Below are positions 11,901 through 25,426 of a stretch of 64,000 bases of DNA, one piece after another. Under the pieces are notes generated by a model, which did no database searches, had not been told where the DNA came from, and saw only the letters and a list, made by a program, of their open reading frames with translations. The translations under genes and the position numbers were made by a program. This DNA comes from Pseudevernia furfuracea (lineage: Eukaryota > Ascomycota > Lecanoromycetes > Lecanorales > Parmeliaceae). Position 1 is the stretch's first letter; every line of letters starts with the position of its first letter. The stretch spans positions 620,001 to 684,000 of the forward strand of contig JAIUPT010000019.1 of NCBI GenBank assembly GCA_022315425.1, in the 5' to 3' direction.

Positions 11901-14116
11901 AGATTACGAGTGCAAGCAACACGCCTTATGGAGCTAGGACGCCTCGTGCGAATAGCACCCGGCGTAACAGTATGAGCGGAGACGAGTACGAGACTGATCT
12001 GACTGATGTGGATGAAGGAAATGTGGACGAGTACATTATGAGCCCCGAAGAGCGGGAATCAAGTCGCAGAGACCGCAGATTGGCGCGACTTAAACTGTCT
12101 TTGGCAGCTCATCAAGCCGGCCATGCGCCAGATGGCGGAGCCACTTTACAAATACCGACGCTTGTCTCTCGGCCTACTTCACCGGGTTCTACCAGCTCTT
12201 CAGGTTCTTCGCCACCTGGTACGCCTCGACCTGAGCAATTTCTGGTCGAGTCGGGCTCTGGCAGTAGCTCATCCGGAAATCCTGACGAACCTCCTCTCGC
12301 ACCTTCGGCCAACTACCTGAGTCTTGGCTCAGTCTTGCAGGGTAAGAAGGACTACAAGCTTCAGAGTGTGGAACCATTTTTCACTGATCCTACGGGACTA
12401 TACTACAACGCATTCGAAAAGAAGCTGGAAAAATTGAATGGCAAATCATCCGAGGGACCTCTTTGTATCGAAGATTACCTGACCTCAAGCGAGAAAGACT
12501 GGTTTAGTAGGTTCCGAAATGTCAAGATGGGAAAATCGGCAGCGGCGTCTCCAGCTTCGTCCGTCTTCCGCCTACCGCTCATAAATGAGAGAATGGTCCC
12601 TTCTGCCGTTACCTCGACTGTGGAACTAGAACATTTCGACGCACACAACAATGCGCATGAGCAGTATCTACTGAACGATGATTACAAACCTCCTACACGA
12701 ATCAAGAAGCTTCTTCTAAGGAGAATTGGCGAGTGGCCTCTGTACTCCTTTTTGCTGGCATTTGTAAGCCGAACCTTGTACTCTCCTAATGAGCTTGTGC
12801 TGACCTATACAACCAGGGTCAAATCATCGCGGCGAATTCGTATCAGATCACTCTACTCACAGGTGAGGTCGGTCAGGCAGCAGAGAAGCTCTACATCATC
12901 GCCTCCATATACCTTGTTTCCTCAATCTGTTGGTGGGCTTTGTTCCGCACATGCAAGTCCGTCTATGTTCTTGCGACGCCATTTGCCTTCTATGGGCTAG
13001 CCTTCCTCCTCCTCGGATTAGCACCATATGCTACAACGACAGTCAGCCGCGGTTGGGTGCAGAATGTTGCAACCGCTTTTTACGCCATGGCTTCATCAAG
13101 CGGTGCTTTCTTCTTCTCCCTCAATTTCGGCAGCGAAGGTTCGTCCTCGTCTCCAGACCCTCAAATCCTTCCCTCACTAACAACCTCTAGGCAGCGTCCC
13201 AGTAGCAACATGGGCCTTCCGAGCCTGCGTCATACAAGGATCCCAGCAGATCTACGTCGTCTTCCTCTGGTTTTGGGGCTCCCAATTAACAAACCAGACC
13301 GTCAACGGCATAGTCTCAGCTGACCTCGCTATCTACGGCCCTCTACTGACCGCGATCGCTACACCCGTCGCTATCTTACTTTGGGTCATCGGCGTAGCTT
13401 TATTTCTTGGTCTCCCAGATTACTACCGTCAAGCGCCAGGCCAGATTCCGAGTTTCTACAAATCAATCATGCGCCGAAAGATTGTGCTTTGGTTCTTCGT
13501 GACCGTTGTCATCCAGAACTTCTTCCTGTCCGCACCTTACGGGCGCAATTGGCGATACCTTTGGAGCTCCGTTCATGCACCAACGTGGGCGGTCGTTCTT
13601 CTCGTCTTCGGGTTTTTCGTGGGTGTTTGGGCTGTCTTGCTGGGTATCTTCTCAAGGGCTTCGTTACGCCATTCGTGGATTCTACCTATGTTTGCAGTCG
13701 GGCTTGGCGCACCTCGCTGGTGTCAGATGCTGTGGGCTACTTCCGGCATGGGATCGTGGGTACCATGGGCTGGCTCACCACTTGCCGGTGCTCTAGCAGG
13801 CAGGACCCTCTGGCTGTGGCTCGGAACTCTCGACGCTATCCAAGGTGTCGGCTTCGGCATGATCCTCCTCCAAACGCTGACTCGGTTCCATGTCGTGTTC
13901 TCCTTGGTGTGCGCGCAAGTACTGGGATCTATCGCCACCATCGTCGCTCGCGCCTGCGCTCCCGATGCCACTGGTCCGGGCCCAATCTTTCCGAATCTGG
14001 CCCTGAGTCTACATGGCCTCAAAGATGCATGGTTCTGGATCGGGTTAATCGCGCAAATCATCGTGTGTGCGGGCTTCTTCCGCTGGTTCAGGAAGGAGCA
14101 GTTGACGAAGCCGTGA
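5961..14116 (+). CDS. ags1: Cell wall alpha-1,3-glucan synthase
   Basis: Makes and exports alpha-1,3-glucan of the cell wall at the plasma membrane. Eight exons: 5961-6123, 6171-6672, 6730-6980, 7034-7158, 7216-10904, 11047-12763, 12817-13138 and 13191-14116. They join in frame to 2,564 residues, a little longer than the usual roughly 2,400. Order of parts: an N-terminal signal peptide (about 1-23); an extracellular GH13 alpha-amylase-like domain (YTPSPDNWRFP, then LDIDGFRIDK with the nucleophile Asp and PGEIVSGNAFG with the acid Glu); one membrane segment near residue 1080; and a cytoplasmic GT5 glycogen/starch-synthase-like domain (about 1162-1550, with KIKIGGLGVMAQ and SRDEPFGLVAVEFGRKGALG). 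A Ser/Arg-rich linker follows, with NTAANTAAN tetrad repeats. The C-terminal multi-span region (about 2150-2564) is the presumed exporter. All hallmark motifs are intact, so the gene is probably functional. The 142-base intron 10905-11046 is the longest in it. Confidence 0.96.
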
Positions 14117-14660
14117 GTGGCTGTCTTGATGGAGGACGGTGTTGGGTGTGGGGGGGGGGGGGGGGGGAAATTAAGGGTGGGAAGGCCCCGGAGTTCAAAA
14201 TGTATGTGGGAGGTCTTCTTCGAAGAATCTCTTCAGGTACAACAGAAGCATGGATGGAAAGGCGGTAACACGTATGGCCGCGATATTAATGCCTAACGAC
14301 AGAGTACACACGTGGGCCGAGACACTTGTTGTTTATCCTGGTGGCGTCAAGTATCTGATGGACGGAAATGGTGTTGCGGGATGTAGATACATACATACTT
14401 GAGCCATGCGTTTACTTAAAACAAGACAAAGACATAGATAGATACTTCAATCAAAAATGAAAAATATTCGCAAACAATTGTTGCCACCGCTGGAGCAAAC
14501 GTCGAGGTTCTGGAATCTGTCCATAGCATAGTATACTATAGCTGTGCGTTATGATACAAAGCTTGATTCAAAGAAACCAGTACAACGACAACAGCAACAG
14601 CAAAAAAACGGCTCCAAGAAAGCTCGTACCCTAGGTGGAACCAGACATCCGACCCCCAGC
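14117..14660. other. Convergent 3' region between ags1 and the DUF3292-like gene
   Basis: 544 bases between two genes that end towards each other, so it should carry both 3' untranslated regions and polyadenylation sites. Apart from the G tract at 14150-14167, it shows only AT-rich sequence (for example atagatagatac near 14435). An open frame at 14544 overlaps the opposite gene in antisense and is not coding. Confidence 0.5.
14150..14167 (+). repeat. Homopolymer run of 18 G
   Basis: Eighteen consecutive G on the plus strand, 34 bases after the ags1 stop codon, preceded by gttgggtgt. It would lie in the ags1 3' untranslated region, where it could form G-quadruplex structure in the transcript. 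Its true length is uncertain because such runs are error-prone in sequencing. Confidence 0.8.
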
Positions 14661-16972
14661 TCACCAACTCTCCCACTTCTGCCCGCCCATGGCCACCAGC
14701 CGATTAAACAGCTCCTCCCTCAACCTTACCGCCGTCACCTTGTGCGTATCCCCCTTCTTATCCACAATCTCCAACCCGTCCGCCACCGTCTTGCCCGTCG
14801 CCCATCCAACCACGATCTTCGCTTTCCAGCCCAGCCCACCCACTTTCTTCAATTCTCTGATATCCGCAATCGGCACCGAGAACTTCGCCGATGCCTTTTC
14901 AGGCTCCAGACCGGTTCCGTCGGAGGATTTGGAGGAGAAGGAGAGGGTAGGGACGTCGACGTTTGTGGAGATGTATATCCAGCCTTTGCTACCCTTGTAG
15001 CGTCCTTTGAAGTCGACGGGGCCAGAGAGCTCGGGGTCGTCGGTTTTGGGAAGGACGCCAAGGTGGTCTTTAGCGTGCTTAGAGCCGACCACAGCGCGTG
15101 CTTTGTCGACGCCAAATTTAGCCTCGACGCCCGTTTTGGTGGTGCCTTTGAAGAAACCAAGGATGTGTTGGCCGTGTTTGTGTTTCTTTTTTTCTCCTTC
15201 GTGATGCTCCGCTTGCTCTTCGGCGGCTTTTTGGTCGGCATCTTTGTGTATTGCCTCGTGGATTTCTTCGTTTGAGGCATCGAGGGCTAGGTCGTCTCCG
15301 TTTATGGAGGCGGGCCTGGAAGATGGGGGTTGGTCTGAGCGAGGAGGTGGGGGGATGGGAGCTTTGTTCGCCTCGCCGATACGAAGAAGGGTGATTGTGA
15401 GCTGGGCATTCGTCGGGACGCCTTTGAGAATGGTGCTAGAATGTATTAGCTAGCTGCTTAGATTTGGGGAGATTTTGTGACATACTTTCTGATCTCAAGC
15501 AGCTTCTGCCAGTGCGGGAAGTTCTTATTCAGTAAATCGAGACCACGCCAGATGAGTGGATCCCCAAAGAAACCAAAGCCGATACCCGCGGTGGTCATTT
15601 TCATGAACATGGCGGAGGTGGTGAGCAATCCAATAGCGACAGCCGGAACGAGAATGCCGGCCAACCTGAGTCTAGGCGTGTCTTGGGGAAAGGGAGGAGT
15701 GGGTGACAGGGCGCTACGACATACGTCAGCATCTACATCAAATATCCCGATTATCTAGTTAGTGGACGTACTTTGCGAATCTTTCCCAACCATCCGCAAT
15801 ATCACCAATGACATGCATAATCGGCCTCATCTTCAACCACATCGCCTGCTCCATCGGCTGCTTCGTCTTGTCGTGTTGAGCCTGCGGTTGGTTTCCCTGC
15901 GCACTCTGCTTGGCTGCCGCTGCGTCCGAGGCAATATTGGTTGGATCAGGGACCGAATCATTCAATGGGTCTGAATCCGGATCGCCTTGTTCATGTTTAC
16001 CTGCAGCGCTGCTGAGGGCGATGGATCCGATGCCAGAGACGAAATTGTGCGCTTCCTGCTCGACTGCTTCTCCCTTGTGCTTCTCAGGTGCTCCAGTGGC
16101 GCTGTCCTTGCTGCCTAGCATACCAGCTTGAGGAGTTTGGACGCCGCCAGTCTTTGAATTGACCAAAGCCATTGGAACGTGAGGGAATAAGAATGGGCGC
16201 GAAGGCGGGTAAACAATGAGGACAATCAAAGTGGTAAACATCAAAGGTATCAGGAAGTTAAAGAACCAAGCCACCGCGTAAGCCTGTAATACTCATCAAC
16301 CACTGTTTCCACTGGTCAAAAGCGAAAAGTTAGAGATCTCACCGCGCAAAATCCGGCAGTCCTCCTCGGCTCTCTCCAGCTCCTCAACCGTGCAATATGT
16401 TTCCCAAAACCCATCATCCCTATAATCACAGTCATATACAGCCTCTCAATATTACTCCTCAGCTTATCCGGACTGAACTCGTCTTCGTCCACAATGTTCA
16501 AATCCAACCCGCCCAATAAGGGGTCATTCGTGGCCTTGACATGATACATTTGCTTATTGAACCGACGCACCAGCGTCCAGAGCTCGTCATTCGGCAACTT
16601 AGCCACCAGAGGTGAGGGCACATTTGTCGGATGATCATTCCAACCCATATCGCGAACCTCGCCCGCTTCGTGGTTTTGCTGGACGGCACCTTTGATATCG
16701 TGATCAGCACTTTCTATGGCGAGCGCATGGCTGTCGCTGGGGGCGTTCGAGGCAGACGCACTCGAGGATGTGGGGGTGTTTATCACGGTGCCATTGCTGG
16801 GGTGACTCGAGGTAGTGGAGGCACGTGTTGCGGGTTCCATGTATGGCTGGGCGCCAGGGGTGTGATTGGCCTGATGTTGGGGGTCCTTGAGGTCGGAGTC
16901 TGGGATAGGACCTCCATCTCTGAAGACGTAACCTGGCATGGGCATGGTGAGGATGATATCGTGAATGGCCAC
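14661..16972 (-). CDS. DUF3292-like fungal membrane protein
   Basis: No established function. Four exons on the minus strand (16972-16343, 16283-15772, 15713-15486, 15435-14661) join to 714 residues. The N-terminus (MPMPGYVFRDGG) leads into a Ser/Thr-rich stretch, then LPNDELWTLVRRFNKQMYHV and SWREPRRTAGFCA. The first hydrophobic segment, about 20 residues with LMFTTLIVLIVYPPSRP, spans the second exon start. A charged, probably disordered loop follows. A second hydrophobic pair (LAGILVPAVAIGLLTTSAMF) and FFGDPLIWRGLDLLN come next, then a conserved-looking C-terminal half with HILGFFKGTTKTGVEAKFGV and a beta-rich WKAKIVVGW region reminiscent of a PH/GRAM fold. From memory this matches the fungal DUF3292 family. 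A relation to Pex24-type peroxins is a weaker alternative. It is probably an organelle membrane protein. The start at 16972 was chosen because it is the first ATG in the long open exon. Confidence 0.8.
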
Positions 16973-17364
16973 GTCCAGTGAAGACCAAGATGGTGGGATT
17001 GGAAGGAAATGTTGACAGCAAGGGGGACGTGGAGATTGCTGCTAAAACCCGAGGCATATCGCACTAGCGTGACGCTAGCTAAACGTTCAACTTTTCAAGT
17101 CCGTGAAGATGAAGATTCTATTTTTCTGCCACCGTCACTTTAAAGGCAAGTAGGTAACACTTATAAGGTATCTCATGACCGCTTTGCCTTCATCTGATCT
17201 ATGTACATGTATCATACCATGAATCAAGTCTTCATCACCTCTCACTTTTCCCCAGGCGGCGCCTTGATGTATACAGAAAGCCTCCTTTGAAACATACAAT
17301 TCCATGTCAACCGTAGTCATCGTTGGATGAGCCATCCAACCAAAACCTCTATCATCATGACCCG
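16973..17364. other. Short intergenic region between two minus-strand genes
   Basis: About 390 bases separate the start of the DUF3292-like gene from the end of the BEACH gene, both on the minus strand. It should contain the BEACH 3' untranslated region and the promoter of the DUF3292-like gene. No distinct motif is visible. Confidence 0.45.
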
Positions 17365-20300
17365 TCACTGTCTTTGAATGCAGTCCCATTCATACACTCG
17401 TCCATCGTCGTCTCCTGTGTAGACCTTTTGCGCCATCGGCAGAATTGAAGTGATGGTTGTCCCAATGTTATAGCCCGCGTGGTCTAGATGATGCATACGT
17501 TTCACGTGTTCGAGAACGAAAGCACCGCCGGAATCGCCAGTGTTCCAAACCTGGGGTATGATCAGCCCACAGGAATTTCTGGTTGAAAAAAAAGGGGAGG
17601 GGCTTACATTCACAACACCTTTCTTGTGGCCCGTAAAGATGAGGTTGCGCTCAAGATACTCATTCCCAGACCCTTCATAGAAAGCACAAGAGGAGATGGT
17701 GTCATCGCCTTCTACGTGGATATTTTGCTCCAGTATGGGATCACCATTGAGTGTCCACAACGATATTTCTGGTCCTCGGCAGAGCATGATGACGCCGGTC
17801 ACATCATTGATGCGAGCACACTGCATACTCATCAGCTTCTCCACGGTCTCAAATACGGACAGGCAACACACCTCGACTGGCTTGCCGGTCGTTAATCTGC
17901 GGACAAGCTCCAGGCGATTTAGGTCCCAAAGCAACACTTGACCATCAGAAGAAGCCGAGAGCAAGGCACTGAAAGATCTTGACACTGCTAATATCGTGAC
18001 AGCAGACCGATGTCCAAATAACGTAATCTTCGGCTGGAGGTCAACAGAATTGGGAGTGACGATCAGCGTCCAGACAGAGATTGTACACTCTGAACCTGCC
18101 GTCACCAGGGTCTTGGAGTCTGCAAACAGCACGAAAGTCAGCTGCCCTTGATGGACGTGCTCGAACAGGCCGATGGACTGGAATCTGTCAGTAGTATTCT
18201 GACTGTTTGCTATGAGGCTTCTTACCTTTTTCGTATCAGCAGCATAGAATCTGACGCTTCCATCAATGAAGCCCCATTCCATGTACTTATCATAAGTTGG
18301 GCCAATGTTGAGTCGGAACGGTGCTGAGTAAATGAGCTTCTCATGCTTCAGCGAGTACTGTAGGTACGCGATACGGTCATGGGTCTCTAATAGGGCGTTA
18401 ATCGGTAAGTGAGGGACATGATAATCCTTCTTGATAACGTACCTATCAGAGGAAATGGCAGACGGGTCAGACCCTCGGCAGCAGTGTCCAGCCGCTTTAC
18501 CTTGTACTTCGCGTCCTCCCGAGCTGGATGATTCCGCTGAAACACTTGGTGTGGAGTCTGACCGAAGTTGTGGATGATGCCTATGGTCGCCAACCTCTCC
18601 ACCGGATCGTCGATGGTGTCAAGGTCTTTGGCGCCATGATAAGACAAATGGTGGAAGACATTCGTTGCCTCCAGAGCAGCTTCCCCGCGTTGCTTTTGCC
18701 CGAAGACCAGGTCAATCCATTGATGTAGATGCCGACTAACATGCTCGCTTTCTAAGGCTTCTCGGTGCTTCGCAATGAATATCTTCGGATCGTTCTTGGC
18801 CCAAGGCGGGAGCTCCACCGTGTCAATCGCGGCACCGCCCTGGCGAGAGCCAAAGTCATAATGGTTGTGGTTAAGCAAGAATTCAGGCAGGTAAAAAAAC
18901 TCAGGAATCAACTCTCTGACATCGGTCATGTTCTCCCGCGAGGCTGAGGACCAGGCTCTCTCCATGGAGTAGAACAATCTATCTGGATGATCGAAGGTGC
19001 CACCTTGCAAGAGAAGATACGAGTGTACAAATGGGTGCAGGCGGATGAGATACGATGTCACAATCATCGCGGAGGAGTAGTGAGTGCCATAATGGAAGGG
19101 TGGCGATCTTTCATCGCCCATTTCCGCAAAAGACTGATAACGGTCTTTGAATTCGGCTTGCCTCCCTGGATCTTGGCACCCCATGGGTTTGGTCAGATCT
19201 CGGAAAGTGCGAGGGTTGGTAAGGTCAAGTTCCTCGCTTGTATAGTCTGCGAGCACCCAAGGGAAGACGGGATACTGTGTTAGATCGTTGAAGGTGCGCC
19301 CGGCCATAGTGTTGACCAGCATGAGGTAGTGGAAATTGGAGATTTCGCCCCTCATCCATTTGCGAGTCGCTGGATTCGCATTATTCTGAGCGAAAACGCT
19401 GGTGAGCCTGGAACCAAATGTCTGTATCTCATCGCCTTGGTTCTTGACGGACTCCATTCTCCACGAGTCCTCACCAATCGCAGAGTCAGCAGCGTGGGTA
19501 GCCTTGCCAAGTAGCTTCTGATATAGCTCATTCCGTAGGTTTGGAGTATTGTTTGTAAGCAGATAGCTCCGTCCATCTACGAAGAAGACCTCTATGGCTA
19601 CATCACGGAATAGGAAGCGTCTTTTGGAAATGCTGAGAACATCCTCCCAGCGCCAGCTTCGGGTTTCGTAGTCTGTCCTCATAGATGGCGCAGGGCGATC
19701 ACCGGCCTCTCGTCCTGATATCATTTGCAAGTATGCGTCACGTTCTTCCTGGGGAGCCTGCCAGACATTCACTACCTCGCCATCGGAACGTTGGAAAAGA
19801 TTATCAAGCAGGTATAGGTGTCCTTTTCCAAGGATGAGGAGGCCTTCCACTGCCTCAAGTCCAATAATCCTGGATACGTTGTGAACGTGTTCGACTTGGT
19901 CGCCTCGCTGAAGGCTGCGCATGACTTTCCGGTTCTTGTCCTCATATTCTTCCAACCCATTCCGCGGATCATCTACCATCTCAAAATCATCATCGGGGTC
20001 CACTTCATTCTCTTGCTCGTCTAATGGTCTGGCGGAAGTTTCAGCGTTGTGAATCAAGCCAGTCTGAGCGTTGAGTGCATTTGGTACGGTGTGCGATTGA
20101 TTTGGCAAAGGAGGAATGTCTTTGACCGGTGTCTTGGTTCCGGTAACAGTACTGCGCCGACGCTTCGCAGCCCCTTGAGATTGACTCCGCTTCGGCTGAT
20201 AATCGTGCAAATGGGCATCTTTGTCAGCAATGAAGCGCATCCTCATTCTGTTTCGCCCTTCTGTTTGATCCAGCTGCCATTTTGGACTGGTCATATCATC

Positions 20301-23300
20301 AAAGACACCGCAAGGTCGGCGAAGCTCCAGACTCATCTTTGCCCATGTCGCTGCATTGAATGCTTGGCTGTCATGCTGGTCTTGTGAAGCACGTTGTCGC
20401 TTGAGATGTTCTGCAGCGTAGATGTTTGATCGCCAGTGATCGGTTTCTGTTTCATGGCGTCTGAGAATCTCATCGGTTGAAGCATTCTCTGATGCCCAAA
20501 ACCTCAGTTTCTCCCTCCTCTTGCTAACTCTTGCCTTCGCTGTCTCCTCAGTCCTGCGATTCTCTTCACCAACGAAAGATTCCCACGACTTTGACAATGC
20601 AATAAATAAGGCGTTATCTAGACTCTCGCGATGATCGTCCACCCAGCGCAGGAACGTTTCATTGTCGAGCTCCATGATTTTCTCAAACCCTCTTATGAGT
20701 GTATTGCTACCGACAGCGCTTGCCTGTTGGAGGATTGTAGAGATTTGATCATTTTTCTGGACGAGCAGCATCCGCCACAGATTTGCAGCTGACCTACGCA
20801 CGTGGTCATTGGAACCAGTCAATCTATTGTAGACTAGATAACATAGCAGCTTGAGGAAGCCATCCTGTGGATCTTCTGCTGGTAATATAACTGTCTGCCA
20901 ATAGGCAAGCTTGTTCAAGAATGAAACAGTATCATTGGCCGATGCCACGTCATCTAATTCGGATAGCCGGAGAAGCACTACCCGTAGCAGCACAGTTCTG
21001 ATGTTGGTAATAATCTGACTACAAAGTCTGATGGCCTTGATTGAGGAGATATTTGGAAGCTGGAGATACTCTAAGATGTTGGCCAAGAAGTCCAAGGTAT
21101 CTTCCGCACCGCTGATGAACCAGCCTTCGTAAATAGCTTCTCCCAGATGTACAGCGAAGCGCGCTATGTTCGTGAGAACCCGCGGTTCCCAGAGGAGCTT
21201 CTGACTCAATTTGATTGTATTCCCTAGATGTGACAGGGTGTTGCGAAGGATAAATGTTTCGAAATAGGCCTGGTGCTCCTGAAACCCTGGCGGCACTCTC
21301 ATGAATAGTCCCAGCCCCGGAAAGTCTTTTCTTGTAAATATCTGATCGGAGAAGACCGCAATCGTTAACTCCAAAAGCTCTTCCACTATAGAGCTACTAA
21401 GATTTGACGCAGGTTTGAATCTGCTAGGCGAGATCACCGGTTGCAGCTTGGAAGCTGAGGGTCCCGGGTTTGAGAGGTCTGATGTCACAAGGATGTATGA
21501 GGACATTCTTTTGGGTGCTTTATTCCTTGAGGGTTTGAGATTCTGGGAAGGTTCCACTGTAGCAGTTCTTACCACTGGTACCCCTTTCATTGAGTTCGCA
21601 GATAAAGGTCTCATGATCACGTCGTTGCCTTTGAAAGTCAATGCAGAATCCCGAGAATGTAATTCCATCTCTGGGCTGACAGTGTTCGCGCTCACAACGA
21701 TTGGAAAAAGCACGAAGAATAGCTCTTGGACATAGGGAGAGCTAATTGTGAAGTCTCGAAAGGCTTGTGACTTCGTGTGGATATCGGCTAAGAATCTTAT
21801 GACTGTTCGTAACGTAGACGCGGACTCTGCCACATCGTTGACTGAAGATTTGTCGTTGGCTGTCGGTGTCTTCCCATTGTTTTTCTCTGTCAACGGCGAG
21901 TCGGGGTCCAGTTGCTCTCTAGTCACAGTCTTGAGACCTCGCTCGAGCATGGCAGTAATTACCGGTAGCATTCCGGGATTGACAACAGGGGCCAGGCCGT
22001 CAGGCGCAAATGTTTCTAGTAAACTGAACATTTCGAATCTCCTAGAAAAATCGATACTTCCAGGATCTAGGCCGAAGAAGACAGCAAAGCAGATCGGCCA
22101 TATGGTCGGAACACTCCACCAGCGCCTGAACCTATGTTGCATAATTACTATACCTCCGGTCTTGTCAACGAACTTCTGCACATAGCTGGGTCCATTTATC
22201 ACGAGAAGACGAGCCAATATCTTAGCTGCCAACACAACGACCGTTGACTCGTCATCGGCGAGAAGATGAAGAAGCCACTGACAAGCGTAAGCAGAAGTTG
22301 AAAAAAATTGCGAGAGTAGTGGTTACCTTGTTCGTCACAGTCCTGGCGAATTTCTTAATATTGGCAACTTCATCTTTGCGGCACAACATATCTGCATACA
22401 GTTCCAGCATCTTCAACGCAACCTGTAATTGACTAAGATGTGGAGCGGATTCAGCTTGCTGCTTTGTTGAACGCGGGGAAGCGCTCGATAGGGTTCGTCT
22501 TCGAGATGAGGTATTTGTGTTCAATTTGATAGTCTTGCCTCGCGTTGGATAAGATTCTATTTGCTTTGGCTTGTGGATAGCATAAGTGATGTACAATGCC
22601 AGAGAACGCATTGAGTCCGCGGAGGGGTTTTTGGTCAGGAAAGATTTAAAGGCTTCAAGGAAATATTCAAACGTCTCCGTAGTGAATGTCTCGCCTTTGA
22701 GTGCATCTAGCCACTTCTTCGTGATGCCTAGAGAAGTAGGTCAGTAAGCCTCAAGTACTATCGAAAGAAGAGAAAAACCTACGCATCCTCAGCAGGCGCT
22801 TCGTGTTGAATTGATGGAACTTGCTGTGTGATCCAAACACTATGAATTGCTCATAATAGAGTTTCTGCACAGCAGGTTCTGCACCACGCCAGAAGTCCAT
22901 GTCGACTAGCAGGATACGATAAGCCAATGGATTATTGATCACTGAGTCTTCGGGCTTATCCATCCGATAGCCAACGAATTTCAGTATCTCCGCAAGGATA
23001 GTCAAAGGCAAACTAGGAATAGTTTGCTGAGGTTTCGCAAGGCCTCTGGGCGATTCTGGCCCGGCACCGACATTGGACTGCCCTTGGCATATCTTGGTCG
23101 TGAGCAAAGTTGACAGGACCCCGAAACCGTTTTCGCGTTCCATAGCTTCGCTATTACGCCAATTTTCCTGCACACTTTCAAAAAGGATGTTCAATGCTCT
23201 GACCACGTCATCAGATGTAACGGCCGATTCAAGGAGAGCTAGACCGACAGCAGCACATCCTCCGATTCGCCATGCAGCGTCATCAAGGGCTTGTGGCACG

Positions 23301-25426
23301 ACGGTTGTGGGATCACCGGTGAGTACCGCGAAGCCAGACGAATGGAGCAAGGCCTCATTCACAGAAGGGATGGCTCCATTGATCGCAAGAGCGTTGCGCC
23401 CACCTCGTGTGACATTACGAAGATTCTTGCCGGCTGTCTTCGAAATATACTTTATGAGCTGAGTTTCGTCAATGTTGTTCTGATCGTTATCATCAAGCAC
23501 CATTGATGCCGAGATGTTGAGAAGAATCTTCGATTCTGGAAGAAGCATACCAGCCTTAGATCTTATTGCAGAGACGATATCTGATCTCTCCTCCCTGCCA
23601 GGATGGAGGCTCTCGTTCCGCAGATTTAATTCAGCGGAAGCCTGATAGGTCTGAAAAGACCCAAGGCAATCCTGGTAATTTCCAGTGTATCTTGGCCCAA
23701 GTTCATAATACACAGCGATGAGATCGTCACTTAGCACATCAGCAAAAAGATTCGCAGATGCCAGCCGCCATTGCGTGAAAATAAGTCCTTTGCCCAGACG
23801 AGAGGCGAGGTCCTGCGGCGTCCCTAGGAACGCTTGGATCGCGTTACTCTTTCGGTTTGAAGAGGAAGACCCAATAGCTTCATTGCCGCTATCGATAGAC
23901 AGAGGTGATTCAGGATACTGTGACTTGACTTGTTCAACGAACTCGCCATCAACGAAGAGCGAAGCCCTAGAAGAAGATGTGCCTTTGGCACGTCGATGTG
24001 CAATAACAATATGATACCAACGTCGCTCATTGAAGGCAGTCGATTTGAAGCGAACACTAGGTCTGGAGGATGTGACGGATGTTTGAAGGATCAAGTTATG
24101 CGTGTCCTTTTCCAAGTAGACAAGTACAAAGCATGTCTGACTTGCATCAAACGCTCCAAAGATCGTTGTGTGCGAAGCACGATCAAAATGGACTACTTGG
24201 AACCAGAGCGACAAACTATAGCCGGCGCTCGCGGAGGCTGGAGGGAATGTTCTTCCAATGCCCGGCAACTCTATCGAAGCATAACCGTTCATTGATAAAT
24301 CAAAGTGTACATAGGAAGGCGAACGAGAAGCTTTCAAAGACAAGAGAAGGAGGTCTGCAATGAGCGATGATGAGCATGCATGCCGGTATAGAAAATGGGC
24401 ATCGTTTAAATTGCTAATGCCCAGACTGAGAAGAACAGTGGCTAGCAGGCGAAGTTGAGGAACAGGAGAATGATCCGTTGACGGTAGACTGATTAAGGAC
24501 CACAGGACTATGCTTAGTAGACCTGTACCATGGAGTGCAGCCAGATTTCGGGTATTCAAAGCGGCCAAATAATTTATGGTGCTGGGCACTCCCAAGGAAA
24601 CACCACCGACATGGAGAGCGCTTTTTCCTTGCTGAGGTTGATCTTCAAGGTCTTTCCAGAGCTCCAACATGGTCAAGATCGCATCTGGATTGTGTACAAT
24701 GGTGAATTGACTGATCTCTTGCTTCAGAAGGTCGCGAGCCAAGCCATCTTTTTCCATGACTTGGTCTCCATTGCTCTGCGTTGCTTGAGATTCAGGCTGC
24801 GTGTTAGCAAGATGTGCAGCCCGTCTCTGTTCACAAGCGCCGTCGACGCTCGTCGATTGTCGTCTCAGATTACTATAGAAGCCGGTCATTGATTCGTCGT
24901 CCAGCGCGCAGGCCAGAAGACATCCGAATATTCGGTCTGCAAGTATTGTCTTGCTTTCCGTGTTCACTTCCAGAAGCAGTGGGTAGAGTAGCTTCTTCAA
25001 GGTCGGCCATCCACCTCCGTCAATGCGAAGACGAAAATACCTCTGATTGCCCTTGTGGTCTTGCAATGCAGCTGCGAGTATACTGAGGACGGCCTGCAAA
25101 AGGTTGAGAGTTGCTGAAAGTTGTGCCTTCTCTATACCACAGTCATGCTTGCAGCTCATCGATATATCACCCATAACAGCGATAACAGACTGAAAGCCGT
25201 TCATACGCCTAAAATTGTCTCTCATATGGCTAGGCTTTTCCAAAAGTGCTTGACGAATACAATGCGCAGTCTCCAACTTCGTCTGGAAATCATCTCTTGT
25301 GCCTCTTTCCCTTGAGTCCAATGTGTTCTGCACCAGCAGCACAAGCTGGCTCTGGAGCTCGACTACTCCTCCTTCGGCATCTTGGAGCGTTGTGGCCCGG
25401 CTTCTCGGGATCGTGAATGCCATCAT
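17365..25426 (-). CDS. BEACH domain and WD40 repeat protein (Beige/Bph1/Lvs family)
   Basis: Giant scaffold of the LYST/neurobeachin/Bph1 family, acting in vesicle and lysosome/vacuole traffic. Six minus-strand exons (25426-22783, 22727-22327, 22277-18443, 18386-18226, 18177-17608, 17550-17365) join exactly to 2,598 residues. The N-terminal half is helical/armadillo-like, with a lectin-like (LamG-type) insert around ASAGYSLSLWFQVVHFD and ERRWYHIVIAHRR. Next comes a PH-BEACH domain (WRWEDVLSISKRRFLFRDVAIEVF). The BEACH domain follows (VNTMAGRTFNDLTQYPVFPW, then FHYGTHYSSAMIVTSYLIR and ELIPEFFYLPEFLLN). The C-terminus is a WD40 propeller (LFGHRSAVTILAVS, ASSDGQVLLWDLN). The start MMAFTIPRSRATT matches the Arg/Ser/Thr-rich N-terminus I recall for family members. 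An open frame further upstream (25467-25871) was not joined. Acceptor 18178-18180 was preferred because the nearer AG breaks the frame. Confidence 0.9.

Noticed and set aside
14849..15280. Lys/Thr/Ser-rich antisense-frame open reading frames over the DUF3292-like gene
   Set aside because: They are other-frame shadows of a well-supported exon and have biased composition only.
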